In this document: positions 1 through 8,256 of the stretch, piece after piece | How the letters are laid out: every line of letters starts with the position of its first letter | How positions within the stretch are numbered: position 1 is the stretch's first letter | Source: JAICMB01 sp049514735 | GTDB taxonomy: Bacteria; Acidobacteriota; Terriglobia; Bryobacterales; Bryobacteraceae | Length of the DNA stretch: 16,084 nt | Assembly (NCBI GenBank): GCA_049514735.1 | Contig: JBEKUT010000140.1 | Coordinates: 1-16,084 of the forward strand | Direction: 5' to 3' | The notes under the pieces: generated by a model | What the model saw: the letters and a program-made list of their open reading frames with translations, nothing else | Databases searched by the model: none | Told to the model about the DNA's origin: nothing | Position numbers and translations under genes: made by a program

Positions 1-602
1 TCGGCCGACATCTTCCCGCGATAAGGCCGCAGTTGCGAATCCAACTCCCGCCGCGCCTGGAACAATTCTTCTTCCGTTTGTTTCGCTCGCGCGATGGCGG
101 CCATTTTGTCTTCGAGGGCGGTCAGGCGCTGCTCCATCTGCTCCAGGTCGTGATAGAGCGCATCCGCTTCGGTACCCAAACGATCCAGCGACGCAACGAT
201 CTCCTCGTATTCCGCCCGCTCGCGCAGTTCGTTGGCGTTCACGGCCAGGAACGCTTTCAACTCGTCCAGGCTGAACGGCGCGCTTGATTCTTTCAGCTCC
301 CGCGCGGGCGCCGTGCCCGCCATAATCTGCGCTTCCGCCATCACCGCCTGCGTGCAGTACGCGAGCGAGTTCACCGCTTGCAGCTTATTCTTCCTGCTGC
401 GCCATTTCTCAAAGGCCGCATCGATCCCGCGCAGCACGGCTTCAAGCGGCACCCCGGCATCTTTCCACGTCTCAATGAGCGCCCAATCGAGCGTCGACAT
501 CATAAATAGGCTGGTGCCTCGCGCGCGCTGGAAATGCTCTTCAACTTCGGTGAAATAGTTGAAGTAATTTGACGGCCAGTCTACTTCTGGTTCCGCTGCC
601 AT
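1..602 (-). CDS. Conserved protein of unknown function, C-terminus beyond the window
   Basis: Reading the minus strand from an ATG at 600-602 gives an open frame of 200 codons that runs off the left edge without a stop. It begins MAAEPEVDWPSNYFNYF. The first part (about residues 7-95) looks globular and helical, with a 'LDWALIETWKDAGVPLEAVLRG' type helix pair. From about residue 130 to the edge it is rich in Glu, Arg, Lys, Leu and Gln with heptad-like spacing, which suggests a coiled coil. I recall this family as an unnamed hypothetical in Acidobacteriota; that is memory, not a search. The start lies inside the end of coaX, a 22 nt overlap, so the gene is probably translationally coupled and is the fourth member of the valS-birA-coaX operon. 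I see no catalytic motif, signal peptide or membrane segment. A weak AGGG about 13 nt upstream could assist initiation. Function is unknown; the reading frame itself is secure. Confidence 0.8.
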   Translation of the reverse strand, partial: MAAEPEVDWPSNYFNYFTEVEEHFQRARGTSLFMMSTLDWALIETWKDAGVPLEAVLRGIDAAFEKWRSRKNKLQAVNSLAYCTQAVMAEAQIMAGTAPARELKESSAPFSLDELKAFLAVNANELRERAEYEEIVASLDRLGTEADALYHDLEQMEQRLTALEDKMAAIARAKQTEEELFQARRELDSQLRPYRGKMSA

Positions 603-1333
603 ATCATCTGCAGACCCTGAAGCGTGAGGTCCTCATTCACGATCTGAATCAGACGCGATCCCTGCTTGATCAGATGCGCCTGCCCTCCTGTCGCCACCGT
701 TTTCGTATCGGGTCCGAGCTCCGCGATCAGACGTTCCAGAATGCCGTCAATCATGCTCACGAAACCGTAGAACAGGCCCGATTGAATGCTGCCCACCGTG
801 TTCGATCCCACCAGCTTCGCCGGTTGTCTAAAATCGACCGCAGGAAGGCGCGCAGTGCGGGCCGCCAGCGATTCAATCGATATCCCAATGCCAGGACAAA
901 TCAATCCGCCCAGATATTCGCCATTGCGCGAGACCACATCGAAGTTGATGGTGGTGCCGAGATCCGCGACTACGCATGGGCCGCCGTAGAGCCTGAACGC
1001 CGCGACTCCATCCACCACGCGGTCGGCGCCCACTTCGCGAGGATTATCGTAGAGCACCGGAATGCCGATATCGGTGTCGGGAGTGATGAACAACGGCTCG
1101 CTATGGAAATAATCGCGCGCCATGCCCCGCAGCGCGGCATCGAGTGGCGGCACCACGCTCGCGACGATGACGCCTTCAACAGGCTGCAGCTCAAACAGGC
1201 TGCGCATCATAATGCCGAGCTCATCCGACGTCTGATCCCGAATCGTGCGCAGACGCCACGTCTTCGAAAGCTTGCCGGATTCGAAAAGGCCGATCGTGAT
1301 GTGGCTGTTTCCCGCGTCGATGGCTAAGAGCAT
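581..1333 (-). CDS. coaX: Type III pantothenate kinase
   Basis: Phosphorylates pantothenate to 4'-phosphopantothenate with ATP, the first step of coenzyme A synthesis, in the cytoplasm. The 250-residue length is usual for CoaX. Family motifs of the ASKHA-fold kinase are visible: the phosphate-binding DAGNS at residues 6-10, GADR at 102-105 (pantothenate/dimer region), DLGTT at 124-128, the glycine-rich GGLICPGIG at 142-150, and TGGQA near 215-219. The N-terminus starts directly on the first beta strand (MLLAIDAGNS), so the ATG at 1333 is well supported. It overlaps the end of birA by 10 nt and the next gene by 22 nt, the pattern of a translationally coupled operon. birA next to coaX, or fused to it, is a known arrangement in several bacterial phyla. 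Type III enzymes are generally insensitive to CoA feedback; nothing here suggests special regulation. Confidence 0.95.
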   Translation of the reverse strand: MLLAIDAGNSHITIGLFESGKLSKTWRLRTIRDQTSDELGIMMRSLFELQPVEGVIVASVVPPLDAALRGMARDYFHSEPLFITPDTDIGIPVLYDNPREVGADRVVDGVAAFRLYGGPCVVADLGTTINFDVVSRNGEYLGGLICPGIGISIESLAARTARLPAVDFRQPAKLVGSNTVGSIQSGLFYGFVSMIDGILERLIAELGPDTKTVATGGQAHLIKQGSRLIQIVNEDLTLQGLQMIWQRNQK

Positions 1334-2082
1334 GGCCGCACCCCTCCCGCGACGATCTGATGCTGCTTGCCGTTATCGTCCCGCACCATCAGGAACCCCG
1401 ACGAATTCAAGCCCATAGTGACGCCGGTCAGCACGGAGTCCGTCAGGTCCACCATAACGCGGCGGCCTTGCACATAGCTCGAAGCCTGCGTGAACATTCT
1501 TAGAATCGGTTCCCTGCCTTGCGTTTCCAGGATGCCGCAGTGCGCGTCGATAGCCGGAAGCATTTCGGCGATAATTTGTTCCCGCTGCTGCGCGCGTCCG
1601 CTAGCGATTCGCAGCGACGTGGCGATCTCCGCAATATCGTCCGGAAAAGCGGCGTGATTCACATTAATGCCGATGCCCGCGATCACGGACGGCGCGTCGA
1701 GCTGCGCCAGAATGCCGCAAACTTTCTTGGGACCAATCAGGATATCGTTAGGCCAGCGCAAATCGCAGGCGACGCCCGTGGATTTCTCAATTGCCTCGGC
1801 GACCGCCAGCCCCAGCGCCAGCGTCACGAATGGCAGGGTTTCCGTTCCGAACGGCGAGCGCAGCACCACGGACATGTAGATGCCGGCATCGGGTTCCGAG
1901 TGCCAATGACGTCCGTATCGTCCCACGCCGGCGGTCTGTTCGTCGGCCCCGACGACAGTTCCATGCAAGCACCCGTTAACCGCTAGCCGCGCGGCCTCCG
2001 TCATCGTGGACCCGATGGTCGCATGCCACTCAATGCGCCGCCCTGGCAGCTTCGACCGCAGATACTCTGTGTCGATGGGCAC
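1324..2082 (-). CDS. birA: Biotin--[acetyl-CoA-carboxylase] ligase, monofunctional
   Basis: Activates biotin to biotinyl-5'-AMP and transfers it to the lysine of biotin carboxyl carrier protein. At 252 residues it lacks the N-terminal helix-turn-helix of bifunctional E. coli BirA, so it should be an enzyme only and not a biotin-operon repressor. Motifs: the adenylate/biotin loop GVGRYGRHW at 52-60 (the E. coli loop has Arg where Val53 stands), RWPND at 109-113, KVCGIL at 120-125 with the biotin-contacting lysine, and GIGINVN at 136-142. A small C-terminal beta domain ends in GGVRPCS. The start is GTG at 2080-2082, one nucleotide after the valS stop; no ATG fits better because the first helix begins at once (MPIDTEYLRSK). 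Translation is probably coupled to valS. The gene's tail overlaps coaX by 10 nt. Confidence 0.94.
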   Translation of the reverse strand: MPIDTEYLRSKLPGRRIEWHATIGSTMTEAARLAVNGCLHGTVVGADEQTAGVGRYGRHWHSEPDAGIYMSVVLRSPFGTETLPFVTLALGLAVAEAIEKSTGVACDLRWPNDILIGPKKVCGILAQLDAPSVIAGIGINVNHAAFPDDIAEIATSLRIASGRAQQREQIIAEMLPAIDAHCGILETQGREPILRMFTQASSYVQGRRVMVDLTDSVLTGVTMGLNSSGFLMVRDDNGKQHQIVAGGVRPCS

Positions 2083-2083
2083 G

Positions 2084-4657
<2,574 letters not shown>

Positions 4658-4669
4658 GGGGAAAGTACA

Positions 4670-4698
4670 ATTTTAGCGCGGCGGGTTGGGAGCGTTAA
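4670..4698 (-). promoter_or_regulatory. Predicted sigma70-type promoter of the valS operon
   Basis: On the minus strand TTAACG (-35, 4693-4698) and TAAAAT (-10, 4670-4675) are separated by exactly 17 nt. Each box matches 4-5 of 6 consensus bases. Only 12 nt lie between the -10 box and the valS ATG, so transcription would start a few nucleotides before the ATG. This would make a leaderless or near-leaderless mRNA, in keeping with the absence of a Shine-Dalgarno. No T-box leader fits in such a short 5' region. Predicted by eye. Confidence 0.5.
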
Positions 4699-4778
4699 CG
4701 GATGCAGCCGACAACGTACTGTGTCGTCCAACAAAATCCAAGCCACGGGAATGAGCCAGCGCAAGGTCCTGCGTGTGT

Positions 4779-4859
4779 TCAGTCCCGTGCGAGGTCGCAA
4801 TGGGACAACGAAGCGGGACTGCTCAAGCGTTGTCTTTAGTGGGCGAGTTGTCAGTCCCG
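4779..4859. repeat. Cluster of CAGTCCCG motifs, two direct and one inverted
   Basis: TCAGTCCCG occurs at 4779-4787 and again at 4851-4859. Its inverted form CGGGACTG lies between them at 4814-4821. The pair 4780-4787 / 4814-4821 could form an 8 bp stem with a 26 nt loop. Clustered short direct and inverted copies like these occur at the ends of some insertion sequences (for example IS21-type ends), but no transposase is present, so the origin is inferred only. Confidence 0.5.
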
Positions 4860-4878
4860 AAACTTACCATTTTGGAAA
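4854..4878 (+). repeat. Direct repeat, left copy
   Basis: The 15-mer GTCCCGAAACTTACC (4854-4868) recurs exactly at 5594-5608 in the same orientation. Extending both copies to 25 bp leaves 22 of 25 matching positions, including a shared GAAA at the right end. The left copy overlaps the last CAGTCCCG motif. The offset between copies is 740 bp, and two small genes lie between them. Confidence 0.75.
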
Positions 4879-4956
4879 CAGCACCCCTGCCTGTCGTCAG
4901 CGGCTCCATTGGGACGAGAATGGGAAGTGGCCAAAGATCAACCTCTACGAACAAAG

Positions 4957-5217
4957 ATGAAACATGTCTCTGCACGCCTCGACCCCCATGAAGTCGAGGT
5001 GCTGCTCGACCGCCTATGCATCCGGTTTGGCTTGTGTCTGCCGCCTGTCGAAATCGAGAGACTTGCCGAGAACCCGCCAACAGGCGTTGATGCATTTACG
5101 GAGGCTGCTTTGGTTGTGGAGGGCTACGGCTTCACGAAATCGGACCCCTTATGTATAGAGGCAAGGGAAGTGGTCGCACAGGGATTCCTCGATCATCTCG
5201 CCAAGCACCAAGAGTAA
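4957..5217 (+). CDS. Small conserved protein of unknown function (86 aa)
   Basis: The ATG at 4957 opens an 86-codon frame ending in TAA at 5215-5217. The protein has a core reading LLDRLCIRFGLCLPPVEIER, then 'ENPPTGVDAFTEAALVVEG', then an acidic-basic helix ending DHLAKHQE. I recall a similar pattern (a 'LC..LG.CLPP....L...PP..VDAFTDAV..AEG' consensus) in short unnamed proteins of soil bacteria including actinobacteria; this is memory, not a search. Composition is that of a soluble, mostly helical cytoplasmic protein with two cysteines in the core segment; there is no signal peptide or membrane helix. A TTG start at 4909 would add 16 residues that do not look conserved, so the ATG is preferred, although neither has a strong Shine-Dalgarno. 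It lies between the two direct repeats, transcribed away from valS. Function unknown. Confidence 0.6.
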   Translation: MKHVSARLDPHEVEVLLDRLCIRFGLCLPPVEIERLAENPPTGVDAFTEAALVVEGYGFTKSDPLCIEAREVVAQGFLDHLAKHQE

Positions 5218-5325
5218 GCGATAGAGCGTGTTTCACAAAGGACCCTTTTCGAGACTGCGCGAAATCAATCTTCGGGCATGGGTACCATGTCGAGCGCGGT
5301 GATGCCAAATCAGGAGCGTAGTGGG

Positions 5326-5556
5326 TCAGTTTGGTTGCGCGGCGCTGTCGTCGTGACAGCGATGCTCCATAACGTGAGAATTCCAGTTCCTCAGTGCATT
5401 AGAACGGCGACGGTCGAGCAATCGGGCTGTGGCTGTCTTTCTTCTATATTCAGCGCCGCCGACACCTTCGAGACGTACTTGCTCCCAAGCATCGATTACT
5501 TGCCGGTTTAGTTCAGAAAACACCTTTTCAAGCTGGTCGCGCTTTGCGCAATTCAT
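5326..5556 (-). CDS. Small conserved protein of unknown function (76 aa)
   Basis: An ATG at 5554-5556 starts a 76-residue protein (MNCAKRDQLEKVFSELNRQV...) ending in TGA at 5326-5328. It is one long, charged, probably alpha-helical chain. Cys3 is near the start, and an 'HVMEHRC' segment falls about ten residues before the end. This matches my memory of short 'M.C..R..L..........H..EHxC' proteins that are common and unannotated in Acidobacteriota genomes. An AGGG about 11 nt upstream may serve as ribosome-binding site. The frame stays open further upstream, through the right-hand direct repeat, to 5877, but that extension has no family resemblance and overlaps the next gene. The plus-strand frame 5278-5511 covers the same bases and is taken to be the shadow. 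Function unknown. Confidence 0.5.
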   Translation of the reverse strand: MNCAKRDQLEKVFSELNRQVIDAWEQVRLEGVGGAEYRRKTATARLLDRRRSNALRNWNSHVMEHRCHDDSAAQPN

Positions 5557-5593
5557 TTTCAGACTTACCCTGCTAGGCTTAGCGTTGTACTGC

Positions 5594-5618
5594 GTCCCGA
5601 AACTTACCGTTTGTGAAA
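5594..5618 (+). repeat. Direct repeat, right copy
   Basis: Second copy of the GTCCCGAAACTTACC repeat (exact core 5594-5608). It lies just upstream of the minus-strand gene 5326-5556 and just downstream of the stop of 5621-5956. Both copies are also preceded by GCGTTGT (at 4828-4834 and 5582-5588), although the distance to the repeat core differs. Confidence 0.75.
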
Positions 5619-5620
5619 TG

Positions 5621-5956
5621 TTAGCGATCATTTGAAAACGTAGATTTTTGGACTTTGGCCGGTGCGGGGTTATCGACGATGTTGCGAAGTTTGAACCGCA
5701 GGTATTGGAGATACCCGCCGGGAGCAGGATGCTCCCGGAGTTCTTCCATGACGGGTTGGAAGTATGCCAGGGAGCGGATTCGCGGCAGTGGCGGCAGGTC
5801 GGCGGGACGCACGGTGCGGCGGAGGCAGGCCAGCAAGAGAGCGGTCTCAACCACTTCCAGGGGAATGCCGCGGTCAAACCAGAGGCGAGCTTGGCGCTCG
5901 TCTGGAACGCTAGCGCGTAACGGCGTGTCCGGCAGGTCTACGTAGAGGATCAGCAC
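5621..5956 (-). CDS. Conserved hypothetical protein, probably frameshifted at its 5' end
   Basis: The frame 5956-5621 (GTG start) encodes 111 residues containing YVDLPDTPLRASVPDERQAR, then 'VVETALLLACLRR', then 'IRSLAYFQPVMEEL', then GGYLQYLRFKLR. I recognise this layout as a recurring unnamed acidobacterial protein often seen near mobile DNA; no function is known to me. The same frame reads ERYSDPALYVAAV immediately upstream of the GTG, which looks like genuine family sequence but has no start codon. An ATG at 5997-5999 lies one base out of frame. Removing a single A at 5993-5994 would give MRERYSDPALYVAAV in frame. So the gene has probably suffered a one-base insertion in its third codon, or the sequence has an error there; expression could survive only from the GTG. 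It lies between the direct repeat and the tRNA. Confidence 0.55.
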   Translation of the reverse strand: MLILYVDLPDTPLRASVPDERQARLWFDRGIPLEVVETALLLACLRRTVRPADLPPLPRIRSLAYFQPVMEELREHPAPGGYLQYLRFKLRNIVDNPAPAKVQKSTFSNDR

Positions 5957-6139
5957 CGCGGCAACGTAAAGCGCGGGATCGGAGTATCGTTCTTCGCATG
6001 CTCCGCTATTACAGCGTCGGTGCCCGCCGCGAATACGATAGCGCTTTTCAGCGCCTCTTGGACCTGCGCGTCCTCAATCGCAAGGATGAAGAACGAACCC
6101 AATCCCGTTTTCGGACACTGGAGGTTAACAATGAGCGCG
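5957..6139. other. Spacer between the frameshifted gene and the tRNA promoter
   Basis: The first 43 bp appear to hold the lost 5' end of the neighbouring minus-strand gene (original ATG at 5999). The remaining bases to the tRNA -10 box show no gene, repeat or hairpin that I can support. Short minus-strand frames that read across the tRNA are shadows. Confidence 0.4.
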
Positions 6140-6145
6140 TATAAT
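6140..6145 (+). promoter_or_regulatory. -10 box of tRNA-Arg
   Basis: A perfect TATAAT ends 10 nt before the first base of the tRNA, so the predicted transcription start is about 4 nt upstream of the mature 5' end. No good -35 hexamer is present at 16-18 nt, where the sequence is CTGGAG or similar. The box is convincing by position and identity only. Confidence 0.55.
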
Positions 6146-6155
6146 GAAGATGAAC

Positions 6156-6232
6156 GCGCCCGTAGCTCAGCTGGATAGAGCGATTGGCTTCGAACCAATA
6201 GGCCGGGGGTTCGAGTCCCTCCGGGCGCACCA
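6156..6232 (+). tRNA. tRNA-Arg (anticodon UCG)
   Basis: A full cloverleaf folds by eye. The acceptor stem GCGCCCG (6156-6162) pairs with CGGGCGC (6222-6228), followed by discriminator A and an encoded CCA (6230-6232). The D arm has GCTC/GAGC. The anticodon stem ATTGG/CCAAT (6183-6187 / 6195-6199) encloses the loop CTTCGAA with anticodon TCG at 6190-6192. The T loop TTCGAGT is at 6210-6216 on a GGGGG/CCCTC stem with one G-U pair. UCG reads CGA arginine codons. It stands alone and has its own -10 box and terminator. Confidence 0.97.
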
Positions 6233-6252
6233 CATACCGTACAACCACGTAG

Positions 6253-6290
6253 GACAGACCATCGCCTTGCGTGGTCTGTCTCTTTCCCCT
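6253..6290 (+). terminator. Hairpin terminator after tRNA-Arg
   Basis: The 9 bp perfect inverted repeat GACAGACCA (6253-6261) / TGGTCTGTC (6272-6280) has a 10 nt loop and is followed by the pyrimidine-rich TCTTTCCCCT. It begins 20 bp after the tRNA CCA end and fits a rho-independent terminator with an imperfect U tract. It lies in the convergent gap between the tRNA and the gene 6306-8177. On the minus strand no U-run follows, so it may stop only plus-strand transcription. ACCACG/CGTGGT (from 6244 and 6270) offers a competing pairing. Confidence 0.7.
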
Positions 6291-6305
6291 ACGATTCCAG
6301 CAAAA

Positions 6306-8177
6306 CTACACCGCCGGCGTAGCCCCCTGCCCCGCCTTCACCGGCAACCCCGCAGCCGCGATCTGCGCAATGTCCAGCAGCTTCGGCGGATTCGCCGACA
6401 CCGTCGTCAGCGCATCCCGGAACATCGTATTGCAGAAGGGACACGCCGCGCCCACCACGTCCGCGCCGGTGGCCACCAGTTGTTCCGCGCGCTCCACGCT
6501 CACGCGTTTGCCTTTCTCTTCGCCGAGAAAAGCGAGCCCGCCGCCGGCGCCGCAGCAGAACGACCGCTCTCGCGATCGCTCCGCCTCCACCAGCTCGCCG
6601 AACGCCGACACCACCGCGCGCGGCTCGTCGTACACGTTGCGATAGCGGCCCAGATAACAAGGGTCGTGATAAACAATCTTCTGCGCGCCGTTTCCGTTCT
6701 TCGGAAGCTGGTCCACGTAGCGCGCCAGAAACTCGCTGTGATGCTCGATAGGCGGCGCTTCGCCGTGCTCTTTCCAATCCGTGCCAATGGTGCGCACGCA
6801 ATGGGGACAAATAGAAATGATCTTCTTCACCTTGCTCTGCTTCAGCAGTTCGATATTGTTCTGCGCCAGTTCGCCAAACGACAAATCGTTGCCGAGCCGG
6901 CGCGCCGGGTCGCCCGTGCAGCGTTCTTTCTTAAGCACGCCGAAGGTGACGCCGAGATGACGCATTACCTGCGCCAGCGACGACACGATCTCACGGCCTC
7001 CCGGATCGTACGCGCCCAGGCAGCCGAGCCAGAGACAATATTCCTGCGTGCCATCGAAGATCGGGAACTCCTGTTTCTGAATAAATTTGTCGCGCTCATT
7101 GGCGGAGAAGCCCAGCGCATTGCCATTGCGTTCGAGATTCAGGAACAGCTTGGTGCCGTAATCGTCTTCCCACTTGCCCGTGTTCACCGCGCCGCGGCGC
7201 AGGCCTATGATGATGGGCAGATGTTGGATACCAACAGGACACTGGAATTCGCACGCTCCGCATGTTGTGCACTGGAACGCGGCCTCCTGCGCAATATGCT
7301 TGCCGATCAACGGCTCTTCATTGCCCGGACCAAACTCGTTCAAGTAATGCCGCAAGCCCAACGCGATCTCTTTGGGATTGAGAATCTTGCCCGTCAGGTT
7401 CGCGGGACAATGCTCCGTGCAGCGCCCGCACTCCACGCATGAATACACTTGCAGCGCGTCCAGCTTCGTAATGTCTTTCCCGGTATCGAGTCCGAAGTCC
7501 TCATCGCCAACCAACGGCGGTATCTTACTGAACTGGTCCCGCTTCAGAAAAACCGTTACGGGACTGATCACCAGATGCAGGTGCTTGGTATGCGGCAACA
7601 GCGGCAGAAAAACCAGGATGGTCAGTGTATGCGCCCACCACAGCGGCTTACTCTGTTCCCATCCGGGAAGGAAGCTGACCAGATAAGTGAGCATCAGAAA
7701 AAAGATCAGGCCCGCGATAAAGCCGGACTCATACGAGACCTTTTTCCCGAGCCAGCGCGGGCGCACCACAAAACGGCGGAATGCGAGTCCCGCGATTCCA
7801 ATCGCCACGCCGACGGCAAAGATTGCCGCAAACAAGAAATAGAACTGTCCAATCCAGCTTTCGTGGCTCAGCAGTCTAAAATTAACGCCGCCTGCGAAAT
7901 GGTTGACGGAAACGAGCGCGAATGCGCAGAAGCCCCAAAATACCAGTGCGTGCGCAAACCCCGGCAGCGGCCTCTGACGGATCACTTTGGCTTGCAGCAC
8001 CACTTCCCAGATGAAGGTGAGGACGCGGCGGCCCACGGGCTTGATACTGAAGTCGGGATCGTTCTTGGAGGCGATGATATTTCCCCAAACCTTGCCGAAC
8101 CGCATCCAGAACAGGTATACGGAAATGATTACAAGGATGATGAAGACCACTTGTTCCAACGGGGAGAAGCGAATCAT
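6306..8177 (-). CDS. Membrane (Fe-S)/cytochrome b oxidoreductase, HdrD/GlpC-like; candidate ETF:menaquinone oxidoreductase (EMO type)
   Basis: A 623-residue fusion. Residues 1-200 hold five hydrophobic segments (about 8-27, 77-97, 108-134, 151-171, 179-195) with scattered His, resembling the NarI-type haem b domain. Residues 247-257 (CVECGRCTEHC) and 303-313 (CTTCGACEFQC) are two [4Fe-4S] ferredoxin-like motifs. Two cysteine-rich CCG (DUF224) domains follow: the first with C381, C386, C420 and CPHC 457-460, the second with C507, CCG 541-543 and C579/C582. These CCG domains bind the unusual cubane clusters in heterodisulfide reductase HdrB/HdrD. The one-chain NarI-like plus HdrD-like layout is that of the EMO family, which carries electrons between EtfAB and menaquinone. 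Assignment to ETF is inferred because no etfAB genes are in this window. GGTAG lies about 5 nt before the ATG at 8177. Transcription diverges from the UDP-xylose synthase gene. An alternative is another quinone-linked dehydrogenase partner. Confidence 0.88.
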   Translation of the reverse strand: MIRFSPLEQVVFIILVIISVYLFWMRFGKVWGNIIASKNDPDFSIKPVGRRVLTFIWEVVLQAKVIRQRPLPGFAHALVFWGFCAFALVSVNHFAGGVNFRLLSHESWIGQFYFLFAAIFAVGVAIGIAGLAFRRFVVRPRWLGKKVSYESGFIAGLIFFLMLTYLVSFLPGWEQSKPLWWAHTLTILVFLPLLPHTKHLHLVISPVTVFLKRDQFSKIPPLVGDEDFGLDTGKDITKLDALQVYSCVECGRCTEHCPANLTGKILNPKEIALGLRHYLNEFGPGNEEPLIGKHIAQEAAFQCTTCGACEFQCPVGIQHLPIIIGLRRGAVNTGKWEDDYGTKLFLNLERNGNALGFSANERDKFIQKQEFPIFDGTQEYCLWLGCLGAYDPGGREIVSSLAQVMRHLGVTFGVLKKERCTGDPARRLGNDLSFGELAQNNIELLKQSKVKKIISICPHCVRTIGTDWKEHGEAPPIEHHSEFLARYVDQLPKNGNGAQKIVYHDPCYLGRYRNVYDEPRAVVSAFGELVEAERSRERSFCCGAGGGLAFLGEEKGKRVSVERAEQLVATGADVVGAACPFCNTMFRDALTTVSANPPKLLDIAQIAAAGLPVKAGQGATPAV

Positions 8178-8245
8178 ATCGCTACCAGACTATCTCAGTT
8201 ACAGTTGGCCTGGTCTGTCGGAGGTTCCGGTATGATGGGAAGATC

Positions 8246-8250
8246 GGGAG
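8246..8250 (+). promoter_or_regulatory. Shine-Dalgarno deciding a TTG start
   Basis: GGGAG ends 6 nt before the TTG at 8257-8259. No other start codon lies at a suitable distance except an ATG four codons in, which would cut into the first beta strand of the Rossmann fold. The site supports TTG as the true start. TATGAT at 8231-8236 could be a -10 box, but no -35 is convincing. Confidence 0.6.
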
Positions 8251-8256
8251 AAACAT

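Larger units (their letters stand above)
4699..4956. other. Non-coding stretch upstream of valS with repeated motifs
   Basis: No convincing gene is present between the valS promoter and the small plus-strand gene at 4957. Short open frames occur on both strands but have no family resemblance and overlap one another. What can be seen are the CAGTCCCG motif cluster (4779-4859) and the left copy of the direct repeat (4854-4878), annotated separately. The region reads like the scarred edge of an inserted element. Confidence 0.5.

Noticed and set aside
4658..4960. T-box or other riboswitch leader upstream of valS or birA
   Set aside because: The predicted promoter leaves almost no leader, and no T-box consensus or specifier hairpin could be seen on the minus strand.
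4779..5618. CRISPR array
   Set aside because: Repeats are few, unevenly spaced and partly inverted, with no regular spacers and no cas genes.
6156..6232. tRNA-Arg as attachment site of an integrated island
   Set aside because: Integrases usually use the 3' end of a tRNA. Here the unusual DNA lies on the 5' side, no repeat of the tRNA 3' end was found in the window, and there is no integrase.
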